Source of the DNA: an uncultured Oscillospiraceae bacterium
GTDB taxonomy: Bacteria; Bacillota; Clostridia; Oscillospirales; Oscillospiraceae
Length of the DNA: 64,000 nucleotides
NCBI GenBank assembly: GCA_910585815.1
Contig: CAJUFJ010000001.1
Coordinates: 40,782-104,781, forward strand
Reading direction: 5' to 3'
The translations under genes were made by a program, and so were the position numbers. The notes beneath the pieces are model-generated. The model was not told where the DNA came from, made no database searches, and saw only the letters and a list, made by a program, of their open reading frames with translations. Positions 31,581-39,103 of the stretch are shown here, one piece after another (positions within the stretch are counted from its first letter, which is position 1; every line of letters starts with the position of its first letter).

Positions 31581-31880
31581 ATGGCAGAACAGGTCTTGAT
31601 TCAATTTCGGGCGGACAAGGCTCTGAAACAGGAGGTAACCGAAATCTATGAGCGGCTCGGCATGGACCTGCCTACCGCGTTTCGCATGTTCATGACGCGC
31701 AGCAAAATGGTCAAGGGTCTTCCCTTTGAGGCCACCCTTCCAGATCAGGCGGTCACAAGGGCGGAGGCCAAGGAGGCCTTTTACACGATGCGCAAACAGG
31801 CGGCCGCCCTGCCTGAGCTGTCCCTGGATGAAATCAACGCTGAGATTTCAGCGGCGAGGGCGGAGAGAAGCAGCAAATGA
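31581..31880 (+). CDS. RelB/DinJ-family antitoxin
   Basis: The 99-residue protein starts AEQVLIQFRADKALKQEVTE, the ribbon-helix-helix DNA-binding region of RelB/DinJ antitoxins, followed by IYERLGMDLPTAFRMFMTRS, and ends with a helical toxin-binding tail (EINAEISAARAERSSK). AAGGAGG lies at 31567-31573. It overlaps the PIN toxin gene by four bases (ATGA), the usual coupling. It would repress its own promoter and neutralise the toxin. Confidence 0.88.
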   Translation: MAEQVLIQFRADKALKQEVTEIYERLGMDLPTAFRMFMTRSKMVKGLPFEATLPDQAVTRAEAKEAFYTMRKQAAALPELSLDEINAEISAARAERSSK

Positions 31881-32287
31881 AATACTATGCGGTTGTGGAT
31901 ACAAACGTGCTGATATCGGCACTGCTCTCCAAAAACGAGGATTCCGCTACGGTCAAGGTCATGGGCGCCGTCTTTGATGGGAGGATTATTCCGCTGTACC
32001 ACAGAGATATATTGGCCGAATATGCCGAGGTGCTCCACAGAAAAAAATTCCATTTTGATGAGAAGCTGATCTGGACCGTCCTGGAGGCTGTGAGGCAGTT
32101 TGGAGTGGAGGTGTTTCCACAGCCTACGGGAGAAATTTTGGCCGATATGGACGACCTGATCTTTTACGAGGTGGCGATGGAAAAGCGAGAGGCTGGGGCC
32201 TATCTGGTGACAGGCAACCAGAAGCACTACCCTGTGAGAAGCTTTATTGTCACACCCGCAGAGATGATGGAAATAATAGAAAAATAA
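31877..32287 (+). CDS. PIN-domain ribonuclease toxin (COG1569 type)
   Basis: The 136-residue protein has the PIN layout: YYAVVDTNVLISALLSKNED (first acidic residue D8), a middle DILAEYAEVLHRKKFHFDE, DMDDLIFYEVAMEK (second acidic cluster) and GAYLVTGNQKHYPV. PIN toxins cut RNA. Pairing with a RelB/DinJ-type rather than a PHD or AbrB antitoxin is a known but less common combination. The whole module lies between direct repeats. Confidence 0.88.
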   Translation: MKYYAVVDTNVLISALLSKNEDSATVKVMGAVFDGRIIPLYHRDILAEYAEVLHRKKFHFDEKLIWTVLEAVRQFGVEVFPQPTGEILADMDDLIFYEVAMEKREAGAYLVTGNQKHYPVRSFIVTPAEMMEIIEK

Positions 32288-32312
32288 AAGGCAGGAGGTG
32301 CTATTGACAGCA

Positions 32313-32384
32313 CCCCCCGCCCGACGGACAGCATTTTTTCAGACAAGACGATCCCCCCTCCCGACACTCTATTCGGGAGGGGGA
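32313..32384. repeat. Direct repeat, copy 2, with vestigial flippase start codons
   Basis: Read on the minus strand, this carries TTG-initiated SEKMLSVGRGVLS, matching SEKMLSAGKGALF of the intact flippase, then runs out of homology. The part upstream of that start (GACACTCTATTCGGGAGGGG) should be the original leader of the flippase gene. No functional gene remains here. Confidence 0.8.
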
Positions 32385-32421
32385 ATGATTAGGACAGAAC
32401 TTCCAGCCAGGAACGGTTTCT

Positions 32422-32640
32422 CTACTGGAACAGTTCACGGATCTTACAGTGAAACACCTCCGCTAACCGCAGAGTGTCCGTCAGCATCATCTCGTCTGAA
32501 AGTGTCCCGTCCTCCAATTCCTCCAGCATCCATAGCGGAACACCACTGCGTTTTCCCAATTCGGTAAGGGATAACCCTTCCTGCATCCTCAGCGTTCGTA
32601 TATTGCGGATAAATAGTTTTATACAGTCCTCTTTTTCCAT
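32422..32640 (-). CDS. Small HTH (XRE-type) regulator, minus strand of a divergent pair
   Basis: The 72-residue protein is essentially one helix-turn-helix domain: IKLFIRNIRTLRMQEGLSLTE, then LGKRSGVPLWMLEELEDGTL and LRLAEVFHCKIRELF. It probably binds the perfect palindrome in the shared upstream region together with, or in competition with, the divergent regulator. Confidence 0.75.
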   Translation of the reverse strand: MEKEDCIKLFIRNIRTLRMQEGLSLTELGKRSGVPLWMLEELEDGTLSDEMMLTDTLRLAEVFHCKIRELFQ

Positions 32641-32663
32641 TTTCTATCACCTCAGAATTATAA

Positions 32664-32705
32664 TGCCAGAATTTCTGCCAAAAGTCAATGGCAGAAATTC
32701 TGGCA
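32664..32705. promoter_or_regulatory. Perfect 17-bp inverted repeat operator between divergent regulators
   Basis: TGCCAGAATTTCTGCCA (32664-32680) and TGGCAGAAATTCTGGCA (32689-32705) are exact reverse complements separated by AAAGTCAA. Each arm is itself nearly dyad-symmetric, giving four TTCTGSCA-like half-sites. TATAAT elements lie on either side (32708-32713 for the plus strand; 32657-32662 read on the minus strand), so bound repressor would control both genes. Confidence 0.85.
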
Positions 32706-32731
32706 TATATAATTAGAATGGAGGTGTAAAT

Positions 32732-32950
32732 GTGATTTATTACAATATGCGCAATCTGAGGGAGGACAATGACTGGACCCAGCAGTATGTGGCGGACCAA
32801 ATTGGCGTAAACCGCCGCACCTACTCCGCCTATGAGACGGGCGTAAATTCCATGACGCCGGAGATATTGATTCAGTTGGCGCAGTTATATGGGACCAGTG
32901 TAGACTATTTGCTGGGATTGACAAGTGAACGGTCCCCATACCCGAGATAA
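32732..32950 (+). CDS. Small XRE-family regulator, plus strand of a divergent pair
   Basis: The 72-residue protein is a classical Cro/CI HTH: MRNLREDNDWTQQYVADQIG, VNRRTYSAYETGVNSMTPEI and LAQLYGTSVDYLLGLT. The start is GTG 32732, seven bases after GGAGG. It has no C-terminal signal domain. It is likely the autorepressor of this locus. Confidence 0.85.
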   Translation: MIYYNMRNLREDNDWTQQYVADQIGVNRRTYSAYETGVNSMTPEILIQLAQLYGTSVDYLLGLTSERSPYPR

Positions 32951-33003
32951 CCGTGTCGGCAGTCTGCGGAAAACAAAAGGTGATGTCCCATTCGCACCTT
33001 TTT

Positions 33004-33130
33004 GTATGTAGGGGCGGCCTGTGGCCGCCCACAATAAACCGGCACAAATCGAATAAAAGCGGGCGGCCACAGGCCGCCCCTACAATTTGCACCAATTTTC
33101 CTGATTGTGGAAATGCGCGGTAGGGTACTC
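33004..33130. repeat. Dispersed composite repeat, family A with tail
   Basis: The palindromic arms (TGTAGGGGCGGCCTGTGGCC / GGCCACAGGCCGCCCCTACA) are followed by a tail, TTTGCACCAATTTTCCTGAT then AAATGCGCGGTAGGGTACTC. The same tail is attached to the copies at 43718-43823 and, inverted, 47702-47806. Confidence 0.85.
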
Positions 33131-33147
33131 TCAAACAAAAAGCCGCC

Positions 33148-33176
33148 TTGACAAAGTATCAGGGCGGTGGTATATT
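33148..33176 (+). promoter_or_regulatory. Promoter of the structured RNA
   Basis: TTGACA (33148-33153) and TATATT (33171-33176) with a 17-base spacer; transcription would begin at about 33183, the first base of the closing helix of the RNA. Confidence 0.82.
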
Positions 33177-33182
33177 AAACAT

Positions 33183-33387
33183 ACAAGGTGCTGTCCGCAA
33201 GACGGTTCAGCCCGAATAGTAAAGGTTTATTTGAAAACCGTCACCGGTCCGGGGTGGCGGTTTTCAGCGTTTAATACGTATCGTTACGGTAAGACCGAAG
33301 ATATGAAACGTAACCGTAACCGGCATACGCTCACCCCCTTTCGGGTGGTGTAGCTGAACCGCCTCGCCTGTGTTGGACAACACCTGT
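33183..33387 (+). ncRNA. Structured non-coding RNA of about 205 nt (raiA-motif candidate)
   Basis: There is no open frame. The ends close a helix: ACAAGGTGCTGTCC (33183-33196) with GGACAACACCTGT (33375-33387). A second long-range helix pairs CGGTTCAGC (33203-33211) with GCTGAACCG (33353-33361). Inside are a 13-bp hairpin GAAAACCGTCACC / GGTGGCGGTTTTC, a GTTACGGT / ACCGTAAC helix (33283-33290 with 33313-33320) and a small CACC...GGTG hairpin at 33332-33350. A promoter ends six bases before it. Size, architecture and clostridial host suggest the raiA motif RNA; that name is from memory and uncertain. Confidence 0.6.
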
Positions 33388-33442
33388 ATGCAATGTACCA
33401 TGTTTTCACCGTTCCGTCAAGAAAATGTTCCTCTGTTTTCCC

Positions 33443-33471
33443 TTGCCCTTTTGAAAACTATCCGCTATAAT
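33443..33471 (+). promoter_or_regulatory. Promoter of the crotonase gene
   Basis: TTGCCC (33443-33448) and TATAAT (33466-33471), spacer 17. Confidence 0.65.
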
Positions 33472-33507
33472 GAAACCACCACTTCAAAAATAAGGAGGAA
33501 TTTTCCT

Positions 33508-34281
33508 ATGTTTGTAACGCTGGAGAAGAAGGGTCCTGTGGGCATTGTTACCATGAACCGGCCCGAGGCTCTCAACGCCCTGGACAAGCAGGTGCTGGAG
33601 GACCTGAACACCGTGCTGGACCAGGTGGAGGCCGACCCTGAAATTCTGGTGGCCATTGTCACCGGCGCGGGCCGGTCCTTTGTGGCCGGGGCGGACATCG
33701 GCCAGATGTCCAACTTCACCGCCGTGGAGGGCAAGGCCTTCGGAGCCTACGGCAACGGGGTGTTCCTGAAGCTGGAGAACCTGACCAAGCCCACCATCGC
33801 CGCTGTCAACGGATTTGCCCTGGGGGGCGGCTGCGAGCTGTCCATGGCCTGCGACATCCGCATTGCCAGCGAAAAGGCCAAGTTCGGCCAGCCCGAGGTG
33901 GGCCTGGGCATCACCCCCGGCTTCGGCGGCACCCAGCGGCTGGCCCGGATTGTGGGCGTGTCCAACGCCATGGAGCTGATTCTCACCGCCAAGGTCATCA
34001 AGGCGGAGGAGGCCGCCCGCATCGGCCTGGTGAGCCACGTCTACCCCGCCGAGGAACTGATGGACAAGGCTGTCGAGCTGGCTAACGCCATTGCCGCCAA
34101 CGCCCAGGTGGCGGTGCGGCAGTCCAAGGCGGCCATCCGCCGGGGGATGCAGACCGACATGACCACCGGCGCCGCCTTCGAGGCCGAGGCCTTCGGCCTG
34201 TGCTTCGCCACCGAGGACCAGAAGGACGCCATGAAGGCCTTCGTCAACAAGGAGAAGGTCACCGCCTTTAAGAACCGGTAA
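33508..34281 (+). CDS. Enoyl-CoA hydratase / crotonase-family protein
   Basis: The 257-residue protein has the crotonase motifs IVTGAGRSFVAGADIGQM (oxyanion-hole region, about 50-67), FALGGGCELSMACDIRIASE (second oxyanion NH and first catalytic Glu) and QPEVGLGITPGFGGTQRLAR (second catalytic Glu). Both acidic residues are present, as in true hydratases such as 3-hydroxybutyryl-CoA dehydratase of butyrate pathways. No other butyrate genes are adjacent, so the substrate is not certain. AAGGAGG precedes ATG 33508, and a terminator follows. Confidence 0.9.
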   Translation: MFVTLEKKGPVGIVTMNRPEALNALDKQVLEDLNTVLDQVEADPEILVAIVTGAGRSFVAGADIGQMSNFTAVEGKAFGAYGNGVFLKLENLTKPTIAAVNGFALGGGCELSMACDIRIASEKAKFGQPEVGLGITPGFGGTQRLARIVGVSNAMELILTAKVIKAEEAARIGLVSHVYPAEELMDKAVELANAIAANAQVAVRQSKAAIRRGMQTDMTTGAAFEAEAFGLCFATEDQKDAMKAFVNKEKVTAFKNR

Positions 34282-34294
34282 CAAGCATGAAACC

Positions 34295-34330
34295 AGCCGC
34301 CGGAGGGCCTCCCCGCCGGCGGCTGATTTT
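34295..34330 (+). terminator. Terminator after the crotonase gene
   Basis: AGCCGCCGG (34295-34303) / CCGGCGGCT (34316-34324) stem followed by GATTTTG. Confidence 0.8.
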
Positions 34331-34363
34331 GTCTGCTTTCCGGGCAAAACACGAAAAAGAGAG

Positions 34364-35308
34364 ATGATCCCCATGGACCTTTCCGTCCTGTTTTCCAACC
34401 TGGTGGGGCTGTTCCTGCTCATCGGCGTGGGCTTTTTCGCCGTGCGCGCCGGGCTGCTCCCCGCCGAGTCCTCCAAGCCCATGAGCACCCTGCTGATGAA
34501 GGTCACCGTCCCCGCCACCATCATCCACTCCATGCTCCGCCCCTTCGACCCCGGCTTTTTAAAGCTGGGGGTCTCCATTTTCCTGGTGGGGGCGGTGGCC
34601 TTTCCCCTGTTCAGCCTGCTGTCCCTGGGGCTGTCCCGGCTGCTTCGGGTGCCCCAGGACCGGCGGGGGATGTGGTGCTGCTGCGCCACCTTCTGCAACA
34701 ACGGCTTTATGGGCTTCCCCGTGGCCCTGGCCCTCTTTGGCGAGGAGGGGCTCACCCTCACCGTAATCCTGTCCATCCCCTTCAACCTGCTGATGTACAG
34801 CGTGGGGGCCAAGATGGTGTGCATGGACCTGCCCAGAGACGGCTCCGCCCGGCCCATCTCCTGGAGCCGGGCGGTGTTCAGCGTCATCAACCTGTCCATG
34901 GCGGTGGGGCTGCTGCTCTACTTCACCCAGCTCCCGCTGCCCCAGGCCATCCTGGGCCCCCTGGGCTACCTGTCTGACGCCACCACCCCCCTGTCCATGA
35001 TTATCACCGGCATGAACCTGTCCCAGGGGCGGATTGGCGACGTGCTCCGGGACCGGAACGCCTTCACCGCCGCCGGCGCCCGGCTGCTCCTCTTTCCTGT
35101 GGTGGCCTGGGCGCTGATGGGGCTGGTCCCCGGGCTGGACGGCCTGGTAATAGGGGCGGCCCTCATCAACCTGTCCATGCCCGCCCCCGCTGCTGCCACC
35201 CTCCTGGGGGAGGAGTACGGCGGCCACACCCAGATGGCCGCCCGGACCGTCTTCCTGTCCAGCCTGCTTTGCATCGCCACCATCCCCCTGATATCCCTGC
35301 TGCTGTAA
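34364..35308 (+). CDS. Auxin efflux carrier (AEC) family transporter
   Basis: The 314-residue membrane protein has ten predicted helices in two repeats, with family features VPATIIHSMLRPF, CCATFCNNGFMGFPVALALF (the conserved Asn-Gly region of the first repeat) and ITGMNLSQGRI in the loop before the last helices. AEC proteins export organic acids or amino acids. An alternative start is ATG 34373 three codons on; neither has a strong ribosome site. It lies 60 bases before the nitrilase gene in the same direction. Confidence 0.85.
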   Translation: MIPMDLSVLFSNLVGLFLLIGVGFFAVRAGLLPAESSKPMSTLLMKVTVPATIIHSMLRPFDPGFLKLGVSIFLVGAVAFPLFSLLSLGLSRLLRVPQDRRGMWCCCATFCNNGFMGFPVALALFGEEGLTLTVILSIPFNLLMYSVGAKMVCMDLPRDGSARPISWSRAVFSVINLSMAVGLLLYFTQLPLPQAILGPLGYLSDATTPLSMIITGMNLSQGRIGDVLRDRNAFTAAGARLLLFPVVAWALMGLVPGLDGLVIGAALINLSMPAPAAATLLGEEYGGHTQMAARTVFLSSLLCIATIPLISLLL

Positions 35309-35368
35309 CATGAAATGCCCCAAAAGCGGGCACCCTACCGCCACCCACCTGTGAAAGGAAGTGCCGCA

Positions 35369-36190
35369 ATGAAAATCGGGATTATCCAGTCCCCCGTCAC
35401 CGCCAGCAAGGAGGCCAACCTGGCCAACGCCGAGGAGTCCATCGCCCGGGCCGCGGCGGACGGCGCGGACGTCGCCGTCCTGCCGGAGATGTTCAACTGC
35501 CCCTACTACAACGCCGCCTTTGTGGCCAACGCCGAGCCGGCCGACGGCCCCTCCACCGCCCGCCTCAGCGCGGCGGCGGCCCAAAACGGGGTCTATCTGG
35601 TGGGGGGCTCCATCCCCCTGCTGGAGGAGGGGCATATCTACAACGCCTCCTTCGTCTTCGACCGGACCGGCCGGCTTCTGGCGGTCCACAAAAAGGTCCA
35701 CCTGTTCGACATCGCCATCGACGGCGGCCAGGTCTTTCAGGAGTCGGCCACCTTCACCGCCGGGGACGCCGTGACGGTGTTCGACACCGAGTTTGGCAAA
35801 ATGGGCCTGTGCATCTGCTTCGACTTCCGCTTTCCCGAGCTGGCCCGGCTCATGGCCCTGGAGGGGGCCCGGTGCATCTTCGTCCCCGCCGCCTTCAACA
35901 TGACCACCGGTCCGGCCCACTGGGAGCTGATGTTCCGGCAGCGGGCGGTGGACAACCAGCTGTTCACCGTGGGCGTCGCCCCCGCCCGGTCCTACGAGGG
36001 CTATGTGTCCTACGCTAACTCCATGGCGGTCTCCCCCTGGGGGGATATTATTTACCGGGCGGAGGAGAAGCCCGCCCTGGCGGTGGTGGACCTGGACCTG
36101 GCCCTGATCGACTCGGTGCGCCGTCAGCTCCCCCTCCTGTCCGCCCGCCGGACTGATTTGTACGCCGTCAGCCATCTTCCCCGGCCTTGA
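35369..36190 (+). CDS. Carbon-nitrogen hydrolase (nitrilase superfamily, omega-amidase type)
   Basis: The 273-residue enzyme carries the Glu-Lys-Cys triad: LPEMFNCPYYN (E40), HKKVHLFDI (K109) and GLCICFDFRFPELARLM (C150). The pattern EMFNCPY and RFPE is close to omega-amidases acting on 2-oxoglutaramate or 2-oxosuccinamate, though other amidases share it. ATG 35369 has AAAGGAA upstream. Its last 23 bases overlap the convergent rtcB gene. Confidence 0.88.
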   Translation: MKIGIIQSPVTASKEANLANAEESIARAAADGADVAVLPEMFNCPYYNAAFVANAEPADGPSTARLSAAAAQNGVYLVGGSIPLLEEGHIYNASFVFDRTGRLLAVHKKVHLFDIAIDGGQVFQESATFTAGDAVTVFDTEFGKMGLCICFDFRFPELARLMALEGARCIFVPAAFNMTTGPAHWELMFRQRAVDNQLFTVGVAPARSYEGYVSYANSMAVSPWGDIIYRAEEKPALAVVDLDLALIDSVRRQLPLLSARRTDLYAVSHLPRP

Positions 36191-37376
36191 AGTTGTAGAT
36201 GGGGCGGATAACCTTCACCACCTCGGCGGTGGGGCCGATGTTGTCCAGAATGTCGGCCATCCCCTTGTAGGCCATGGGGCACTCGTCCAGGGTGGACCGG
36301 CCCACCGAGGTGCTGTAGATGCCCTCCATCTGCTTTTTGAACTCCGACACGGTAAAGGACTGCTTGGCCTCCCCCCGGCTCATGAGCCGGCCCGCCCCGT
36401 GGGGGGCGGAGCAGTTCCAGTCCTCGTTGCCCTTGCCCACGCACAGCAGAGAGCCGTCCCGCATGTTGATGGGGATGAGCAGCCGCTCCCCCGCTTTGGC
36501 GGACACCGCTCCCTTGCGCAGGATCATGGCGTCGGTGTCGATATAGTTGTGGATGGTGGTAAACTGCTCCTCCACATGGAGCTTCATCCCCTTGACAATC
36601 TCGTCCAGCATAGCCTGGCGGTTCAGCCGGGCGAAGTGCTGCACCAGCTTCATGTCGTGGATATACTGGTCGAACAGCGCTCCGGCCACGTAGGCCAGGG
36701 GCCGGGGGATGCGGGTCAGCTTCTGGCTTTTCCGCCGCTTTAGCTCCTTCTGGATTTCCTTCTGCCGGCCCGCCGCCCTCATTTCGGCAATCAGACGGTC
36801 CAGGGAGGCCTGGTCGGTCTGGTTGAGGACCTTGTAGCCCTCCTCCTGGTAGTATTTGGCTACCTCCAGCCCCAGGCGGCGGCTGCCTGAGTGGATCACC
36901 ACATACAGCTGCCCCTCCTCGTCCCGGTCCACCTCGATGAAGTGGTTGCCGCCCCCCAGGGTGCCGATGCTCTTTTCCGCCCGGAGCATCTGAATGTGCC
37001 TGAAGCAGCACAGCTCCTCCAGGTCGATCTGGTCCGCGTACCGGTGGACAGCGGCGCGCACCGCAAAGCCGGAGGGGATTTTCTCCCGGATCAGCTTATC
37101 CAGCTTTTGCAGCTCCAGATGGTCCTCCCGGAGCCGGGCGGTCTCCATTCCGCAGCCGATGTCCACCCCCACCAGGTTGGGGACCACCCGGTCGGTGATG
37201 GTCATGGTGGTGCCCACGGTGCACCCCGCCCCGGCGTGGACGTCGGGCATCAGCCGGATGCGGCTGCCGGCGGTAAACTCCTGGTTGCACAGCTCAATCA
37301 CCTGGGCGATGGACGCCTGGTCCACCACGTCGGTGAAAATTTTTGCCTGATTGTATTTTCCTGAAACCTCTAACAT
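36168..37376 (-). CDS. rtcB: RtcB-family RNA ligase
   Basis: The 402-residue enzyme joins 2',3'-cyclic phosphate (or 3'-phosphate) and 5'-OH RNA ends using GTP and Mn2+. Motifs: MPDVHAGAGCTVGTTMTI, GVDIGCGMETARL (metal Cys), GTLGGGNHFIEVD, VIHSGSRRLGLEVAKYY and APHGAGRLMSRGEAKQS with the guanylylated His. This is a short RtcB of the RtcB2 kind; no release-factor or rtcA gene is adjacent. GGAGGT precedes the ATG. It converges with the nitrilase gene. Confidence 0.93.
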   Translation of the reverse strand: MLEVSGKYNQAKIFTDVVDQASIAQVIELCNQEFTAGSRIRLMPDVHAGAGCTVGTTMTITDRVVPNLVGVDIGCGMETARLREDHLELQKLDKLIREKIPSGFAVRAAVHRYADQIDLEELCCFRHIQMLRAEKSIGTLGGGNHFIEVDRDEEGQLYVVIHSGSRRLGLEVAKYYQEEGYKVLNQTDQASLDRLIAEMRAAGRQKEIQKELKRRKSQKLTRIPRPLAYVAGALFDQYIHDMKLVQHFARLNRQAMLDEIVKGMKLHVEEQFTTIHNYIDTDAMILRKGAVSAKAGERLLIPINMRDGSLLCVGKGNEDWNCSAPHGAGRLMSRGEAKQSFTVSEFKKQMEGIYSTSVGRSTLDECPMAYKGMADILDNIGPTAEVVKVIRPIYNFKAGEDG

Positions 37377-37420
37377 AAAAACCTCCTTGTTCTCCTCATT
37401 GTATCCATTCTCTGACAGAA

Positions 37421-37460
37421 AAAGAGCCCGGGGTAATGTAAAATTACCACAGGCTCTTTT
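37421..37460 (-). terminator. Terminator after rplL
   Basis: AAAGAGCC-GGGGTAAT / ATTACC-GGCTCTTT stem, with A-rich flank on the left that gives a U-run on the minus strand. Confidence 0.85.
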
Positions 37461-37504
37461 CGAGTTGGAATATTGAGGAATGCTGACAAGTCGGCAGGCC
37501 GTTT

Positions 37505-37879
37505 TTACTTGATTTCCACCTTGCCGCCGGCTTCCTCCAGCTTCTTCTTCAGTTCCTCGGCCTCGTCCTTGGACACGGCCTCCTTCAGGGTCTTGGGAGC
37601 GCCCTCAACGGCGGCCTTGGCCTCAGCCAGGCCCAGACCGGTGATCTCGCGGACGGCCTTGATGACCTTGATCTTGGCGGCGGCGTCGAAGCCGGCCAGA
37701 ATCACGTCAAACTCGGTCTTCTCGGCGGCGGCCTCAGCGGCGGGGCCGTTAGCGGGAGCGGCCATGGCGGCGGCGGACACGCCGAACTCCTCCTCCAGAG
37801 CCTTCACCAGCTCGGACAGCTCCAGAACGGTCAGAGCCTTAACTTCCTCGATCAGAGCAGTAATTTTCTCACTAGCCAT
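37505..37879 (-). CDS. rplL: Ribosomal protein bL12 (L7/L12)
   Basis: The 124-residue stalk protein has the N-terminal dimer domain (ITALIEEVKALTVLELSELV), an Ala/Pro hinge (AAMAAPANGPAAEAAA) and the C-terminal factor-binding domain (EFDVILAGFDAAAKIKVIKAVREITGLGL in parts). It follows rplJ after 68 bases and ends at a strong terminator. Confidence 0.98.
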   Translation of the reverse strand: MASEKITALIEEVKALTVLELSELVKALEEEFGVSAAAMAAPANGPAAEAAAEKTEFDVILAGFDAAAKIKVIKAVREITGLGLAEAKAAVEGAPKTLKEAVSKDEAEELKKKLEEAGGKVEIK

Positions 37880-37947
37880 GATAAATTAACCTCCTAATAG
37901 TGTAATATTACATGTTTTGTCTCCCCGTGGGGAGCGGTATGTGCCGC

Positions 37948-38511
37948 TTACTCGGCGGCGGGAGCCTCCTCGGCGGGGGCGGCCTCCTCGGCAGGGGCTT
38001 CGGCGGCGGGCTCGCCGTCCTTCTCGGCGATGGCCTTCAGCACGATGGCCAGGCTGGTAATGGGGGCCAGCATCATGCCCAGGGCCTGCGCCTGCAGGAC
38101 CTCCTTGGAGGGCAGCTCGGCCAGGGCCATAATCTCCTCCAGGGAGAGGACCTTACCGTCCATAAAGCCGCCCTTAATGTTGAACTTACCCTCGCCCAGC
38201 TGCTTGGCGTACTTGTTCACCACCCGCATGGGGGCAATGGGGTCGCCGGCGCTGGTGGCCAGGGAAGTGGTGCCGCTGAGCACCTCATCCAGTTCCTTCA
38301 GGCCTGCGTCGTCCAGGGCGAAGCGGACCAGGGTGTTCTTCACCACGGAGTACTGCACGTCGTTCTGGCGCAGCTCGGCACGCAGGGCGGTGTCCTCGGC
38401 CACGGTGATGCCCTTGTAGTCCACCAGCACGCCGCTGGCGGCGCCCTTCAGCTGTTCCTCCAGAGCGGCCACGATGGCCTTCTTCTCAGACAGGACCTTT
38501 GCGTTAGGCAT
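37948..38511 (-). CDS. rplJ: Ribosomal protein uL10
   Basis: The 187-residue protein anchors the L12 stalk. It begins MPNAKVLSEKKAIVAALEEQ and contains LVDYKGITVAEDTALRAELR and VVKNTLVRFALDDAG; the C-terminal tail is Glu/Ala-rich, longer than average, and binds L12 dimers. The start at 38511 has GGAGGTGA upstream; a longer open frame upstream lies within the L10 leader and is not used. Confidence 0.98.
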   Translation of the reverse strand: MPNAKVLSEKKAIVAALEEQLKGAASGVLVDYKGITVAEDTALRAELRQNDVQYSVVKNTLVRFALDDAGLKELDEVLSGTTSLATSAGDPIAPMRVVNKYAKQLGEGKFNIKGGFMDGKVLSLEEIMALAELPSKEVLQAQALGMMLAPITSLAIVLKAIAEKDGEPAAEAPAEEAAPAEEAPAAE

Positions 38512-38547
38512 TTTTGGTTTCACCTCCAGAAAATCTATACGCGAAAC

Positions 38548-38657
38548 AAAAAACCTTCCGTCGGAAAGACAGAAGGACAGCACAATCAAAGTATATTCCT
38601 TTGAAAGCACTCTCGGCAGGAATTATGCCTGAAAGGCCCCTGCTGTCTTTGAACGCA
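38548..38657 (-). promoter_or_regulatory. L10 leader with attenuator-like terminator
   Basis: On the minus strand the leader begins near the transcript start with AAAGACAGCAGGGGCC, and TAATTCCTGCCGAGAG follows, which fits the L10-binding leader pattern (ACAGCAGG ... AATCCTGCCGAG). It ends in a 9-bp stem, CCTTCTGTC / GACGGAAGG, with six Us (A-run at 38548-38553). L10-L12 complex binding would reduce rplJ-rplL expression. Confidence 0.85.
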
Positions 38658-38663
38658 AGGCGC

Positions 38664-38692
38664 ATTATACTCCAGGGACGTGAAAATGTCAA
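38664..38692 (-). promoter_or_regulatory. Consensus promoter of rplJL
   Basis: On the minus strand, perfect TTGACA (38687-38692) and TATAAT (38664-38669) with a 17-base spacer. Confidence 0.92.
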
Positions 38693-38751
38693 GAGGAATT
38701 TCCCACATCCCCCTCATAAATTTGAAAAGGCGCTGAAACTGCCGGCCGGTA

Positions 38752-38785
38752 CGTTATGTAGGGCAAGGGCTCTGCCCTTGCCTTT
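38752..38785. repeat. Short palindromic repeat (family A relative)
   Basis: TATGTAGGGCAAGGGCTCTG-CCCTTGCC hairpin, the same core as at 57092. It is adjacent to the long family B copy. Confidence 0.65.
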
Positions 38786-38807
38786 TCTGCCACGTCCAGG
38801 CAAGCAC

Positions 38808-38977
38808 CCAAAAGCCTTCCCCCTTCCAGGGGGAAGGTGGCACGGCCAAAGGCCGTGACGGATGAGGGTGCGGCGAGGTTATCGCCTCTTACCGTAAGGA
38901 CTGCTTGCCCGCCCCGCCCCCTCATCCGCCCCCTTCGGGGGCACCTTCCCCCCGGAGGGTGGAAGGCTTTGCCCTGC
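38808..38977. repeat. Dispersed repeat, family B (long variant)
   Basis: AAAGCCTTCCCCCTTCCAGG ... GGCACGGCCAAAGGCCGTGA ... CTTACCGTAAGGACTGCTTG ... CCGGAGGGTGGAAGGCTTTG, the inverse of the copy at 29193-29372. It occupies most of the rplJ-ilvA interval, which contains no gene. Confidence 0.82.
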
Positions 38978-39035
38978 GGGGGACGGCGGGTTTCCTAAAT
39001 TTGCAAGGCAAACGAGAAACTTGTCCCATTTTTCA

Positions 39036-39064
39036 TTGACTTCTCCCATACAATTCAGTATGAT
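39036..39064 (+). promoter_or_regulatory. Promoter of ilvA
   Basis: TTGACT (39036-39041) and TATGAT (39059-39064) with a 17-base spacer. Confidence 0.8.
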
Positions 39065-39103
39065 AAAGGGTATCCTGATTTTTACACAAAGGAGACACCC
39101 ACT

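Noticed and set aside
33183..33387. tRNA, tmRNA, SRP RNA or RNase P RNA identity for the structured RNA
   Set aside because: No cloverleaf, no CCA-type acceptor, no tag-peptide frame, no GGAAGGAAGCAG-type SRP apical loop and too short for RNase P; helices do not fit these molecules.
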